DNA from: Paenochrobactrum pullorum | GTDB taxonomy: Bacteria > Pseudomonadota > Alphaproteobacteria > Rhizobiales > Rhizobiaceae | DNA: 64,000 nucleotides | Direction of reading: 5' to 3' | Assembly: GCF_041929845.1 (NCBI RefSeq) | Contig: NZ_JBHEEH010000001.1 | Span: 620,001-684,000, forward strand | In this document: in pieces, positions 49,335 through 58,982 of the stretch | Layout of the letters: each line of letters starts with the position of its first letter | Numbering within the stretch: the stretch's first letter is position 1 | Made by a program: the position numbers and the translations under genes | The notes under the pieces: model-generated | Seen by the model: the letters and a program-made list of their open reading frames with translations, nothing else | Told to the model about the DNA's origin: nothing | Database searches by the model: none

Positions 49335-50374
49335 CGTGTGATCCTGTACTGAGTGAAGAAAAGGGCGACCAGCATGGTCAGCAGCGAAAGTGCAACCGTC
49401 ACATCGGCAATGAAACTTGGAATACCGATGGCGCGGCTCATGCCGTCAGCACCCACAAACATAGCAGCAGCAAAAAGTGCGGCAAAGATTGCACCAATCG
49501 GATTAAGATTGGCAAGCATCGCGACAATGATGCCGGAATAACCAAAGCCGGGTGACAGATCGGTGGTGACATAGCCTTTAACGCCCATCACCTGAATGGC
49601 GCCGGCAAGACCGGCTAAACCACCGGAAATGCAGGCAACTTTAATCAGCGTTTTGGCCAAAGGCACACCGGCAAAAACGGCTGCTGCGGGATTAAGGCCA
49701 GCTGCTTTTGATTCAAGCCCGAAAACAGTGCGCTTTTGTACATAAGCGATGATGATGGCTAAGGCGATGGCAATCAAAAGCCCGACATGGAGACGCATAC
49801 CAGTCATGATGCGTGGCAGCATGGCATTGCTTGGCACCGGCTCTGATTGCGGCCAGCCGAAGGCCATAGGGTCTTTCATCGGGCCTTCGATCATCATCGA
49901 GACAATTAACACGGCGACGAAGTTCAACAAAAGCGTAGTGACCACTTCATCAACACCGAAACGCAGCCGCAAGCCCAATGGCACCAGCAGCCAGACCATA
50001 CCGGCAACCGCGCCGGCAATGAGCAGCAGCGGAATGAAAATTGCTGATGGCAGGCTCAATTGCGAGCCGACAGCAACCGCCAGCAGCGCACCCATATAAA
50101 ACTGGCCTTCAGCGCCGATATTCCACAATTTGGAGCGGAAGGCGACAGCAGCCGCAAGGCCGGTTAAAATCAACGGCGTGGTGCGGGTTAATGTTTCGGA
50201 GATCGACAATTTACTGCCGAAAGCGCCAATGGCGATCTGACGGAAGGCTTCCAAAACCGGCGCGCCGGCGGCAGCAATCAGCAAACCAGCCAATATAAAA
50301 GCAGAGATAACGGCCAAAAGCGGTGCAGTGGCAACCAGCAGCATCGGCCTTTGTTCACGACGTTCGATGCGCAT
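49331..50374 (-). CDS. ABC transporter permease, BMP-type nucleoside uptake (first permease)
   Basis: A 347-aa permease of the same family (YufP/NupP-like), longer at the N terminus than its partner. ETLTRTTPLILTGLAAAVAFRSKLWNIGAEGQ (residues about 60-90) and SKAAGLNPAAAVFAGVPLAKT, the loop that docks on the ATPase, are visible. Start and stop codons touch those of its neighbours, so the ATPase and two permeases are translationally coupled. Works with its partner as a heterodimeric channel. Confidence 0.9.
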   Translation of the reverse strand: MRIERREQRPMLLVATAPLLAVISAFILAGLLIAAAGAPVLEAFRQIAIGAFGSKLSISETLTRTTPLILTGLAAAVAFRSKLWNIGAEGQFYMGALLAVAVGSQLSLPSAIFIPLLLIAGAVAGMVWLLVPLGLRLRFGVDEVVTTLLLNFVAVLIVSMMIEGPMKDPMAFGWPQSEPVPSNAMLPRIMTGMRLHVGLLIAIALAIIIAYVQKRTVFGLESKAAGLNPAAAVFAGVPLAKTLIKVACISGGLAGLAGAIQVMGVKGYVTTDLSPGFGYSGIIVAMLANLNPIGAIFAALFAAAMFVGADGMSRAIGIPSFIADVTVALSLLTMLVALFFTQYRITR

Positions 50375-51927
50375 CAGTTAAGCCCTTCATTTGTTTTCAA
50401 GTTCGTGCCGCTCTCAGGTTTCACACTCCACTCTCCGGCCATCATCAGCCCCAGTTTTTGTGCGTCTGCTTCATCGGCATTAATGGCGGGCGAAAGGCGG
50501 CCTTTGACAATGGCCTGTACGCGGTCGGCAAGACTTAAGGTTTCATCCAGATCTTCGGAGATCAGCAATACACCGGCACCAGCACGGCGCGCTTCCAAAA
50601 TACGGGCATGAACGGCAGCGACAGCGCCTTCATCAAGTCCGCGCGTGGGTTGCGCGGCAATTAAAATGCGTGGTGTGCGCTCCAGATTGCGGCCTAAAAT
50701 CAGCTTTTGCATATTGCCGCCCGAAAGCAGACGGATGCGGGTGTCGGGCGTGCCGCCGCGCACATCGAAATCGTCAATGATGCTTTGCGCAAAACGCCGT
50801 GCTTCTTGTGCTTTGACGAGACCAGCCTTGGAAAATTCCGGCTCATGCAGGCGCTCAAGCACAGCATTTTCCCAAATCGTCAGATCACCAACTGCACCTT
50901 CCGCGTTGCGGTCTTCAGGGATGCGACCAAGACCAAGCGAGACAAAACGGCGTGGATCGTAGATTTCAACGACATTGCCGAACATCGAAAAGACGCCGCT
51001 TGATGGTTTGACAAGGCCGGAGACGAGACGGCCAAGGCTTGCTTGTCCATTGCCGGAAACGCCGATAATACCGAGTGTTTCACCTGCGCGCAGTTCAAAA
51101 TTAATCTGATCGAGACGGGTGATCTTATTTTCAACGACGCTCAAATCTTGTGCCGCTAGCACCACTTGCTTAGGTGTGGAAGCATCACGCACAGGTCTTG
51201 CCACACGTCGCCCGACCATCAATTCGGCCAGTTCCGCCTTTGAGGTGTCTTCAACTTTACGCTCTGCCACTAGTTTACCGCCGCGCAATACAACGATGCG
51301 ATCAGCGGCAGACATAACCTCATGCAATTTATGCGAGATGAAAATCAGCGACAGACCTTGGCGTGCCATCTCTTTCAATGTGGCAAAAAGCGTTTCGGCT
51401 TCCTGGGTGGTTAAAACCGCTGTCGGCTCGTCTAAAATGAGGATATCGGCATCATTATAAAGCGCTTTTAAAATCTCGACGCGCTGTTGTTCGCCCACCG
51501 ACAAATCACCAAGACGTGCATCCGGATCAACAATCAGGCCGAAACGGGTGGCGATTGAATTGATCTTGGCGCGCGCCGAAGCTGTGTCGGAGTGCAACCG
51601 GAACAGGCTTTGCGTGCCTGTCATAATATTTTCTAAAACGGTGAGATTAGGCGCGAGGGTAAAATGCTGATGCACCATGCCGACACCGGCATTGATGGCA
51701 GCGCGTGTGCGCCCTAACGGTAGGGCTTCGCCTTTGATGAAAACACGACCCTCATCGGGCACATAATGGCCGAAGAGAATATTCATCAAGGTTGTTTTAC
51801 CGGCACCATTCTCGCCCAGAAATGCCAGAACTTCACCTTTGTCCAAATGCAGTGACACATTATCATTGGCGGTCAACGTGCCGAAACGCTTGGTGATATT
51901 TTCGAGTTGCAGGACAGGTGTGTTCAT
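50374..51927 (-). CDS. ABC transporter ATP-binding protein, tandem-domain, BMP-type nucleoside uptake
   Basis: A 517-aa protein with two fused ABC domains, as in sugar and nucleoside importers (RbsA/YufO type). The first domain has GENGAGKTTLMNIL, LSVGEQQRVEILKAL and ILDEPTAVLT. The second is degenerate at Walker A (GVSGNGQASLGRLV) with LLSGGNMQKLILGRNL as signature, typical of this family. It powers import through the two permeases downstream. It lies 115 bp after the binding-protein gene, usual for a higher-expressed binding protein. Confidence 0.9.
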   Translation of the reverse strand: MNTPVLQLENITKRFGTLTANDNVSLHLDKGEVLAFLGENGAGKTTLMNILFGHYVPDEGRVFIKGEALPLGRTRAAINAGVGMVHQHFTLAPNLTVLENIMTGTQSLFRLHSDTASARAKINSIATRFGLIVDPDARLGDLSVGEQQRVEILKALYNDADILILDEPTAVLTTQEAETLFATLKEMARQGLSLIFISHKLHEVMSAADRIVVLRGGKLVAERKVEDTSKAELAELMVGRRVARPVRDASTPKQVVLAAQDLSVVENKITRLDQINFELRAGETLGIIGVSGNGQASLGRLVSGLVKPSSGVFSMFGNVVEIYDPRRFVSLGLGRIPEDRNAEGAVGDLTIWENAVLERLHEPEFSKAGLVKAQEARRFAQSIIDDFDVRGGTPDTRIRLLSGGNMQKLILGRNLERTPRILIAAQPTRGLDEGAVAAVHARILEARRAGAGVLLISEDLDETLSLADRVQAIVKGRLSPAINADEADAQKLGLMMAGEWSVKPESGTNLKTNEGLN

Positions 51928-52041
51928 GCGTGCAGCCTCGCGCCTTCAAAGACCGGCGGGTCAAGGCCGGATTGTGCTGAAAAATCTGCTCTGCACGGAA
52001 TAATCCGTGCAGAGTTTTAATGGAAGTCTAAGCGTTGTCGC

Positions 52042-53031
52042 TTATTTAGGCTCATCCGCATTGAGCTTCAGCTCAAAAGTACCGGCTTTGATTTCGGCGC
52101 GGCGCGCTTCCATCTTTTCTTCAGCCGAAGCAGGAGCTACACCTTTGACATATTCAATGTCATTGCCGCCTTCTTTCATCATCGAATAAGGCGTGTAGTC
52201 TTTGCCGGTCTGCTTGCCTGCCTGCACATCAGCCACAGCTGCTGCGAGGATCGGGCCATAATTCCAGACGGAATTGGCAAAAACTGTATCCGGATAGCGT
52301 TCGGTATAGCTGGTCAGCGAACCAATGGCTTTGATGCCACGCTCTTTAGCGGCATCTGCCGTGCCGATACGTTCACCAAACAAAATATCTGCGCCGCCGT
52401 CAATTTGTGCAAGACCTGCTTCACGTGCCTTTGGCGGGTCAAAGAAGGTGCCCATGAAGGTAACGAGGAATTTTGCATCAGGGCGGGTTTCTTTGACGCC
52501 ATCCTGAAACGCATTGATCAGCATATTAATTTCAGGAATTGGCACAGCACCAACGGAGCCGAAAATGCCAGACTTGCTCATTTCACCAGCCAGCATACCG
52601 GCAAGATATGCACCTTCAAAATTCCATGTGCCGACAACGCCGAAATTCTCGCCCTGCGGCTGGCCGGAAGAGCCCATCACGAAGTTTGTCTGCGGGTAAT
52701 CGGCGGCCACTTCGCGTGCTTCACGCTCGACAGCATAGGATTCACCAACGATCAGCTTGATGCCCTGTTCGGCATATTCACGCATGGCGCGCGGATAGTC
52801 ACTCGCCGAAATACCTTCGGAAAAGATATATTCGATTTTGCCGTCTTTATCGGCCTGAATCAGTGCTTCATGCACGCGAGAGTTCCAGGCATTTTCAACG
52901 GGTGAGGCGTGGAGACCTGCAACTTTGAGTTTCTCCTGCGCAAAGGCAAAAGGTGAGACGCAAGCGCTGGCAGCCAAAGCTGCGGTCAGTGTCAGAAGAC
53001 TGCGACGGTTGAATTTCGGGAAACTGGACAT
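52042..53031 (-). CDS. BMP-family ABC transporter substrate-binding protein
   Basis: A 329-aa exported binding protein of the BMP/PnrA (Med) family, which mostly bind nucleosides. The N terminus MSSFPKFNRRSLLTLTAAL has a twin arginine before the hydrophobic core and ends near AFA-QE, so Sec or Tat export is possible. The mature part has VAGLHASPVENAWNSRVHEA and YAEQGIKLIVGESYAVE. I start at ATG 53031; an extension to 53061 adds 10 non-conserved residues. Located between cytosine deaminase and the ATPase gene, all on the minus strand. Confidence 0.9.
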   Translation of the reverse strand: MSSFPKFNRRSLLTLTAALAASACVSPFAFAQEKLKVAGLHASPVENAWNSRVHEALIQADKDGKIEYIFSEGISASDYPRAMREYAEQGIKLIVGESYAVEREAREVAADYPQTNFVMGSSGQPQGENFGVVGTWNFEGAYLAGMLAGEMSKSGIFGSVGAVPIPEINMLINAFQDGVKETRPDAKFLVTFMGTFFDPPKAREAGLAQIDGGADILFGERIGTADAAKERGIKAIGSLTSYTERYPDTVFANSVWNYGPILAAAVADVQAGKQTGKDYTPYSMMKEGGNDIEYVKGVAPASAEEKMEARRAEIKAGTFELKLNADEPK

Positions 53032-53213
53032 AAAAAACCCCCTCTGGTTTGTGCTTGACACAAAAAAAGCGCTTCGAATTGAATAAAAACAAATTGGTGC
53101 AGCTGTGCAGGACGAAGCCAGAATGTGTCAAGGTGATGGTTGCTGTCTTTTGCAGCAATCCACCACTCTATCATCCTTGAAATCGCGCCACTTTCAAGCT
53201 TTTTATCTTTTGG

Positions 53214-54512
53214 TCAAGATTTAACCGGTGCGTAAGATGCAGCATCGACAGTTGCAGGGCGGCCATCAAGCTTCAAATTGGTAATGCGTGGTGCAGTTTC
53301 TGCCAGAATTTTACCACGACGGACAACGATCAGACGGTTGGCTTTGAGGCGCAGGGCTTCCAGCGTGTCGCGCGCTTGCAACACGACGAAATCTGCATTG
53401 CAGCCCTTGGCAAGACCATAATCTTTCAAGCCCAAAGTTTTGGCCGAATTAACGGTGATGGCATCAAAAATCTGCTGTTTGCCCTCAATAGAAGTCATCT
53501 GCGCCACATGCAGCGCCATATGACCCACTTCCAGCATATCGCCTGAACCCATTGAATACCAAGGATCCATCACGCAATCATGGCCGAAGGAAACATTGAT
53601 GCCTGCGGCCATCAGTTCCGGCACACGGGTCATGCCACGACGTTTCGGATAGGTGTCGGCACGGCCTTGGAGCGTGATGTTGATCAAAGGGTTCGGAATA
53701 GCATTCATTTGCGCTTCCGCTATTAGCGGAATGAGCTTCGAAACATAATAATTATCCATCGAATGCATCGATGTCAGGTGCGAGCCGGAAACGCGGCCCT
53801 GCAAGCCAAAACGCATGGTTTCGGCGGCCAATGTTTCCACATGGCGCGACATCGGATCATCACTTTCATCGCAGTGGATATCAACCGGTAATCCACGCTC
53901 GGCCGCAATACGGCAAAGCGCTTCAAGCGATGCAGCACCATCCGCCATGGTGCGCTCGAAATGCGGAATACCGCCAACGACATCCAAGCCCATATCAAGC
54001 GAGCGGTTGACGAGATCAACTGCACCCGGCGAGCGATAATAACCATCTTGCGGAAAGGCGACCAATTGCAGGTCGATATAAGGCGCTACTTTCTCGCGCA
54101 CTTCAATCATCGCTTCTGCGGTCAGCAAACGCGGATCACTCACATCCACATGGCTGCGGATGGCAAGAAGCCCTTGGCTGACGGCCAGATCACAATAGCG
54201 AAGTGCTCGTTCCACCATCGCTTCACGGGTCAGCATCGGCTTCAATTCACCCCAAAGCGCAATGCCTTCCAGCAAAGTGCCGGAGGTATTCATGCGCGGC
54301 AGGCCAAGTGACAAGGTTGCATCCATATGGAAATGCGGATCAACAAAAGGTGGTGTTACCAGTTGATCTTGGGCATCAATTTCTTGTGCTGCTTTGGCGT
54401 CAGTTGCTTGGTGGGATGGCAGTACATCGGCAATTTTGCCGTCTTTAACCAATATATCCTGCTTTTCGCGACCATCGGGAAGATTGGCATTTCTGACGAT
54501 CAGATCAAACAT
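53214..54512 (-). CDS. codA: Cytosine deaminase family amidohydrolase
   Basis: A 432-aa metal-dependent deaminase converting cytosine to uracil (CodA-like; some members prefer isoguanine or other bases). It follows E. coli CodA closely: PPFVDPHFHMDATLSLG (HxH), SHVDVSDPRLL, QLVAFPQDGY, DIHCDESDDPMSRHVETLA, GSHLTSMHSM and FGHDCVMDPWYSMG (metal Asp). I chose ATG 54512 (MFDLIVRNANLPDG), with AGAGG 9 bp upstream; the 21-residue extension has no counterpart in the family. It is the first gene before the nucleoside transporter operon and divergent from the YigZ gene. Confidence 0.85.
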   Translation of the reverse strand: MFDLIVRNANLPDGREKQDILVKDGKIADVLPSHQATDAKAAQEIDAQDQLVTPPFVDPHFHMDATLSLGLPRMNTSGTLLEGIALWGELKPMLTREAMVERALRYCDLAVSQGLLAIRSHVDVSDPRLLTAEAMIEVREKVAPYIDLQLVAFPQDGYYRSPGAVDLVNRSLDMGLDVVGGIPHFERTMADGAASLEALCRIAAERGLPVDIHCDESDDPMSRHVETLAAETMRFGLQGRVSGSHLTSMHSMDNYYVSKLIPLIAEAQMNAIPNPLINITLQGRADTYPKRRGMTRVPELMAAGINVSFGHDCVMDPWYSMGSGDMLEVGHMALHVAQMTSIEGKQQIFDAITVNSAKTLGLKDYGLAKGCNADFVVLQARDTLEALRLKANRLIVVRRGKILAETAPRITNLKLDGRPATVDAASYAPVKS

Positions 54513-54707
54513 GGATATACCTCTTAGATGATAAATTAACGTGGTGCGACTTGCGGCCAGCCGGATTATGGACAATATGCCAAGCAGCGGCTGACAAAAT
54601 TTCTAATCGATTTACAGATTAAAATCACTGCGGGCAATCAGACTTTGTTAAATCTTGCCCGCTCATTCAGATGATTATCGGGTTTATTTACAAAAAATAC
54701 AAAACAT

Positions 54708-55292
54708 ATGTTCACCATCACGCGCTTAGAGACATTTGAACAGGATATTAAGAAGAGCCGGTTTCTGGCGGTCGCTGCACCTGTTGCGAATGAAGAAGAG
54801 GCAAAAGCCTTTCTGCAAACGAATAGTCAAGCAGGTGCCAACCATAATTGCTTTGCATGGCGGATGGGGCAAAATTACCGTTTCAATGATGATGGCGAAC
54901 CGAGCGGCACGGCAGGTAAACCGATTTTACAAACGATTGACGGGCTGGAACTGGATAATGTCGTGGTGGTGGTGACCCGCTGGTTCGGCGGCATTTTGCT
55001 TGGCAGCGGTGGTTTGATCCGTGCTTATGGCGGCACGGCTGCTTTATGTTTGCGTGCCGCTGAAAAGCAGGAAGTTATCCCGCTTCGTCTTGTGAATATT
55101 CGTTGTGGTTTTTCCGATCATGCTTTGTTGAAAGCACGTCTTGGCAGCGTTCTCCATGCGCAATTGCGCGATGCGGCTTTTCTAAGCGATGGTGTGGAGA
55201 TGTATTATGCGCTGCCGGAAGATCAGGCGGACACTTTACTGGATATGGTGCGTGATCTAACCCGCGGGCAGGCTGTGATCAAGCAGGACTAA
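54708..55292 (+). CDS. YigZ/IMPACT family protein
   Basis: A 194-aa protein with the UPF0029 fold: KKSRFLAVAAPVANEEEAKAFL, then NHNCFAWRM and DDGEPSGTAGKPILQTIDG, the IMPACT signature, with VVVTRWFGGILLGSGGLIRAYGG split after it. The second, EF-G-IV-like domain is at the C terminus. Homologues act in translation-related stress control in eukaryotes; the bacterial role is unclear. Its 3' end overlaps that of the convergent O-antigen-ligase-like gene by 4 bp. Confidence 0.85.
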   Translation: MFTITRLETFEQDIKKSRFLAVAAPVANEEEAKAFLQTNSQAGANHNCFAWRMGQNYRFNDDGEPSGTAGKPILQTIDGLELDNVVVVVTRWFGGILLGSGGLIRAYGGTAALCLRAAEKQEVIPLRLVNIRCGFSDHALLKARLGSVLHAQLRDAAFLSDGVEMYYALPEDQADTLLDMVRDLTRGQAVIKQD

Positions 55293-56602
55293 CGGTCATG
55301 GGTGGGGATTTCTATCCGTGCGCACAAATGCAAGCCGAAAGCTGACAACATCAAAATAAGCCATGCCGGATCAATTCTTCTGAAAAAGAAGCTCTCCAGA
55401 TGGGCGCTTAGTGTACAGAAAAACACCACCATCAAAAAGAAATCAGCGAGCAGAATATTTTCTCTTGTTTTCTTGCAGCGCAAATAATCAAATAATGGCA
55501 GGATGATTAAAACCATGACAGCACAAATCAGTGCCGGAATGCCCATTGTCATGGCGATATCAAGGTAGCCATTATGCCCGTGCACAATAGAGCGTACATC
55601 CCAATCCAAATAATAAGGATTGGCCGCATCGACGCTGATGGGTGAACTCCAGAAACTTTCAAAGCCGAAGCCTGTCCAAGGGCGTTGTGCCAGCTTCTCC
55701 AGGGCAAAGCTCCATATTGAAGTGCGACCGGTAAAGGTCGCATCAATCGGCGTGCTTTCCATAAAGTCGCGCAACGGTTTGAACAAAATCGTGCCGATGG
55801 TGAGCAGACCTAAAACAATATGGGTGCTGAGCGTGGTGATGAAGGTCAGCCATCGCCAGCCGAGAAGTGCCGGAAAAATAATGACAATCATTGCAAGCGG
55901 AATAAGGGCTGTGGTGGTTTTGGAACCGGTTTGCGAGACGAAGATGGTGGCGGTAATCATAATGATCAGCCCGCGCAACACCATACCGCGGCGCATCAGA
56001 TAAATGCCTGAAAAAGCAAAGGCCGCCATCACGGGGCCGGCAATGTTTTTATGAACAAAAACGCCGCGCCACAGGTAAGAGTTTGGCGGCTCAACCACAT
56101 CATAACCGTGGGTGGCCAAATCCGGCACAACAACCACGCCGATGAAAGACAAAGCAATCACCAGTCCTGAAACTATCGTGATGGTTTTGGAAAACCCATC
56201 GGCATCCTGTAACAGTCCGGCAATGGAAAACATGCAGACCATGCCGATCAGAGTGAAAATAACCGTACGGATTGTGGCCATCGGGTCGGGTGCAATAAAG
56301 GCGGACATCAGCAAAAAGCCGCACATTAAAATCCAGCCCGGACTTAATAATTGACGTAGAAAATGCGGCTTGCCCAATGTGAAAAGGCAGATGACTGAAA
56401 CAACCCCTAAGATACTGAAGCCGAGCTGATTGACGATGTCACCTCCTTCTTGTGCTTCAAAACGCCCCTGAAAAGGGCGGAAGGAGATCAGCAAAATGGA
56501 GAATATGATAGTGCTCATCGCAATGGCCGCGCTGCGGGTAGCCTTGCGCACATATGCCTGCGTTGCTGGCTCAGTTTTTTTCCGGATTGCGGTATTGTTC
56601 AT
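55289..56602 (-). CDS. O-antigen ligase / Wzy-type polymerase family membrane protein
   Basis: A 437-aa protein with about 11 hydrophobic segments. The Wzy_C/WaaL signature region lies in the large periplasmic loop: FTGRTSIWSFALEKLAQRPWTGFGFESFW and VHGHNGYLDIAMTMG, with conserved Arg and His. In a cluster with a flippase, chain-length protein and glycosyltransferases it probably polymerises repeat units of an exopolysaccharide or O-chain, though ligase activity is possible. I start it at ATG 56602, which overlaps the preceding glycosyltransferase gene by 32 bp; a start at 56635 is possible. Confidence 0.8.
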   Translation of the reverse strand: MNNTAIRKKTEPATQAYVRKATRSAAIAMSTIIFSILLISFRPFQGRFEAQEGGDIVNQLGFSILGVVSVICLFTLGKPHFLRQLLSPGWILMCGFLLMSAFIAPDPMATIRTVIFTLIGMVCMFSIAGLLQDADGFSKTITIVSGLVIALSFIGVVVVPDLATHGYDVVEPPNSYLWRGVFVHKNIAGPVMAAFAFSGIYLMRRGMVLRGLIIMITATIFVSQTGSKTTTALIPLAMIVIIFPALLGWRWLTFITTLSTHIVLGLLTIGTILFKPLRDFMESTPIDATFTGRTSIWSFALEKLAQRPWTGFGFESFWSSPISVDAANPYYLDWDVRSIVHGHNGYLDIAMTMGIPALICAVMVLIILPLFDYLRCKKTRENILLADFFLMVVFFCTLSAHLESFFFRRIDPAWLILMLSAFGLHLCARIEIPTHDR

Positions 56603-57566
56603 GATTATATCCGAAATGAGCTGCAACCCGGCCAAGGCCGACGTGAATATAATAAAGGCCGATCCTGGTTGACTTGGACTTCATGCCTTTGATCAGTGCT
56701 TTAACCGGCGAGACACCTAAAATAGCTGCACTCCTTAAGAAAACTTTTAGATTTGCAAAAGACTCTTTCGCACGTTTACGCTGTTCAATTTGTGTTGAAA
56801 GCATACCATTGCGTAAGCCTCTGTCTCTGATCCAATCACCTTCAAGCCGGCGTGAAGGGATGGTTTCAAAAACTTTCGCTTCCGCCGACCATGCGGTGGT
56901 AAAGCCTGCGACAAGACTACGGCTGATAAAGTCAGAATCACCGCCTCCGGTAAAATTGAATGCCAGATCCAGAAAAGGAAATGGCATTTTATCAAGCACG
57001 GCGCGTGAGACCAGCAAATTGCCGGAGGAATAAAGCACCGGCACCTTGCCGCTTGAATGGTAAGGCGGTGAAAAGACCGGATGTTTGGCCCAGTGATTAA
57101 GACCATCATTTTCAAAAACCGGAATCTGCGGCCCGCCAACCAGATCAGCCTGATAGGTTTCCTTGGCTTGACACATGGTCTCCAACCAGTCGGGTGCGGC
57201 AATCTCATCATCATCAATGACGATGAGTTGTTGAACATTGGGGAAGTGCTGCAAGGCGGTCAGCCATGCCGCATTATAGGCATTACAATTGCCGCGTGCA
57301 CTCTCTACAATGATCATGCCGTTACATTCACCGTTCAAAAATAAAGGAGCCGCAGCAGTGGCGCCCTCATGGGCCCCCGCTTCATTCTCCACCAAAATGA
57401 TTGCAAAATGACGTGTGGTTATTTGGGCTTTTAAAGATTGAAGCGTCTCGATGACATGATCAGGGCGGCGGAATGTCGGCAGAGTTATCACCGTATCGAC
57501 CGCTTGATAATCAAGACCGGCGCTGGTTGCAAATATGCTGATATGTTCCGATAATGCTGGCAACAT
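56571..57566 (-). CDS. Family 2 glycosyltransferase
   Basis: A 331-aa GT-A-fold enzyme. VDTVITLPTFRRPDHVIETLQ is the nucleotide-binding start, and VQQLIVIDDDEIAAPDWLE carries the metal-binding DxD. FNFTGGGDSDFISRSLVAG is a conserved GGxDxDF-like acceptor/catalytic block, and the basic C-terminal region may bind membrane. The sugar is unknown. First gene of a minus-strand pair with the O-antigen-polymerase-like gene, divergent from the glycosyltransferase at 57780. Confidence 0.85.
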   Translation of the reverse strand: MLPALSEHISIFATSAGLDYQAVDTVITLPTFRRPDHVIETLQSLKAQITTRHFAIILVENEAGAHEGATAAAPLFLNGECNGMIIVESARGNCNAYNAAWLTALQHFPNVQQLIVIDDDEIAAPDWLETMCQAKETYQADLVGGPQIPVFENDGLNHWAKHPVFSPPYHSSGKVPVLYSSGNLLVSRAVLDKMPFPFLDLAFNFTGGGDSDFISRSLVAGFTTAWSAEAKVFETIPSRRLEGDWIRDRGLRNGMLSTQIEQRKRAKESFANLKVFLRSAAILGVSPVKALIKGMKSKSTRIGLYYIHVGLGRVAAHFGYNHEQYRNPEKN

Positions 57567-57779
57567 TTGATTTAAAACCTTTAATCATGCCGAATGACCC
57601 AAAAAAGTTCCGGTGTCATGTCTTTGATGATCAGATACCTGAAAACTATTGCCAGGTTGTTTATTTTTGCATTGTTTTTAATTTATATCTTAACGGAACC
57701 TGTATGTTTTGTGCAAAGTTTGTGGAAATTAAATTCAACTGCATCTTTGCTTTAAACAAGTCTTTATGAAAATGAAGTT

Positions 57780-58982
57780 ATGATTGAAGAAAAGCATTTT
57801 GATAAGGCGGACAGGAAAGTGCAACCATTGCGATTGTTATTCATCACCTCATTAGTGCCCAGTCATGGCAGTATGACCGGCTATGAAGTGGCGAATGCAG
57901 CAATCATTCACGGTTTGCTTCGTGCCGGCGCGGATGTGACGATAGTAGGGTTTAACTGGCCGGAGAGAAAAGCTTCCATGCCGGATAAAACAATTGTGCT
58001 GGGCGAGGTGGATGTCCGTACCCAAGATGCTGGTTTCAAACAAAAAATAAAATGGATTTTGAAGGCAATCCGTACCAATTTGACTGTTTCTTCGGTTAAA
58101 TTGCGGGTAATTTCTGATCAGGTTTTGCGCGATGCAATTGCCTCTGCTGGTGAGTTTGATGCCTATATTCTCAATGGTGTTGCATTTGCCGGTGCCTTTG
58201 AGCATGTGTTTGAAGATAAACCATCCATTTTTATAGCGCATAATGTGGAACATCGCTCGGCCGAAGAAAATGCGAACGCGGTCAAAGATCTGCTGCAGAA
58301 GATTTTGTTCAAACGCGAAGCAAAATTATTGGCAAAGCTTGAGAAACGTTTATGCGATCAGGCAAAATTTGTATTCACGCTTGCCGATGAAGACGGCAAA
58401 ATGCTGGGGCTTCAGCCTATCAAATTTGCAACCCTGCCGCTGGTGACAAGCAAAGAGCCGGTCAAACCTGTCACACGTGAGTTGCACTATGATCTGGCAT
58501 TGATCGGCACATGGACGTGGCAGCCGAACCGCATTGGTCTTGAGTGGTTCTTGCGTGAAGTCAAACCGCTGCTCAATCCGGATATTAAAATTGCAGTGGC
58601 GGGTAGCACGCCGGCTGATTTGATTGTTGCTTGGCCGGATATCGAGTTTCTAGGACGTGTTCCGGATGCGGTAGCATTTGTTGAAAGTGCGGCTGTGATC
58701 CCGCTCATTAGTGTGGCCGGAACCGGTGTGCAACTTAAAACCATCGAAACATTTGAGCTCGGTATGCCTTGTGTGGCAACGCGTCATTCGGTGCGTGGTA
58801 TCGCCCAAATTCCTGACAATTGTATTTTGGCAGATGAACCTGCAGCCTTTGCCGCAGCATTGGAAGTACAAGTGAAACATGCACGAAATGGCGAGCGCTG
58901 CCAGCTTGACGGTGAAGCATTTTATTATCAACAACTAACAGCTATGGATCAAGCGATCAAACAAGGTCTGGCAGTATTGTGA
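57780..58982 (+). CDS. GT-B glycosyltransferase (family 4-like)
   Basis: A 400-aa enzyme with two Rossmann-like halves. The N half has LRLLFITSLVPSHGSMTGYE and PSIFIAHNVEHRSAEEN; the C half has LIGTWTWQPNRIGLEWFLRE, IKIAVAGSTPADLI and VIPLISVAGTGVQLKTIETFELGMP (E-x7-E-like nucleotide-sugar site, near residues 300-325). Donor and acceptor are unknown. The TGA overlaps the GTG start of the WecG/TagA gene by 4 bp, so it leads a plus-strand transferase operon. The 213 bp upstream is AT-rich and holds the divergent promoters. Confidence 0.85.
   Translation: MIEEKHFDKADRKVQPLRLLFITSLVPSHGSMTGYEVANAAIIHGLLRAGADVTIVGFNWPERKASMPDKTIVLGEVDVRTQDAGFKQKIKWILKAIRTNLTVSSVKLRVISDQVLRDAIASAGEFDAYILNGVAFAGAFEHVFEDKPSIFIAHNVEHRSAEENANAVKDLLQKILFKREAKLLAKLEKRLCDQAKFVFTLADEDGKMLGLQPIKFATLPLVTSKEPVKPVTRELHYDLALIGTWTWQPNRIGLEWFLREVKPLLNPDIKIAVAGSTPADLIVAWPDIEFLGRVPDAVAFVESAAVIPLISVAGTGVQLKTIETFELGMPCVATRHSVRGIAQIPDNCILADEPAAFAAALEVQVKHARNGERCQLDGEAFYYQQLTAMDQAIKQGLAVL

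Noticed and set aside
57554..57769. 71-codon plus-strand open frame before the GT-B transferase gene
   Set aside because: It lies in the AT-rich divergent promoter interval, shows no motif or ribosome site, and overlaps the start of the GT2 gene.
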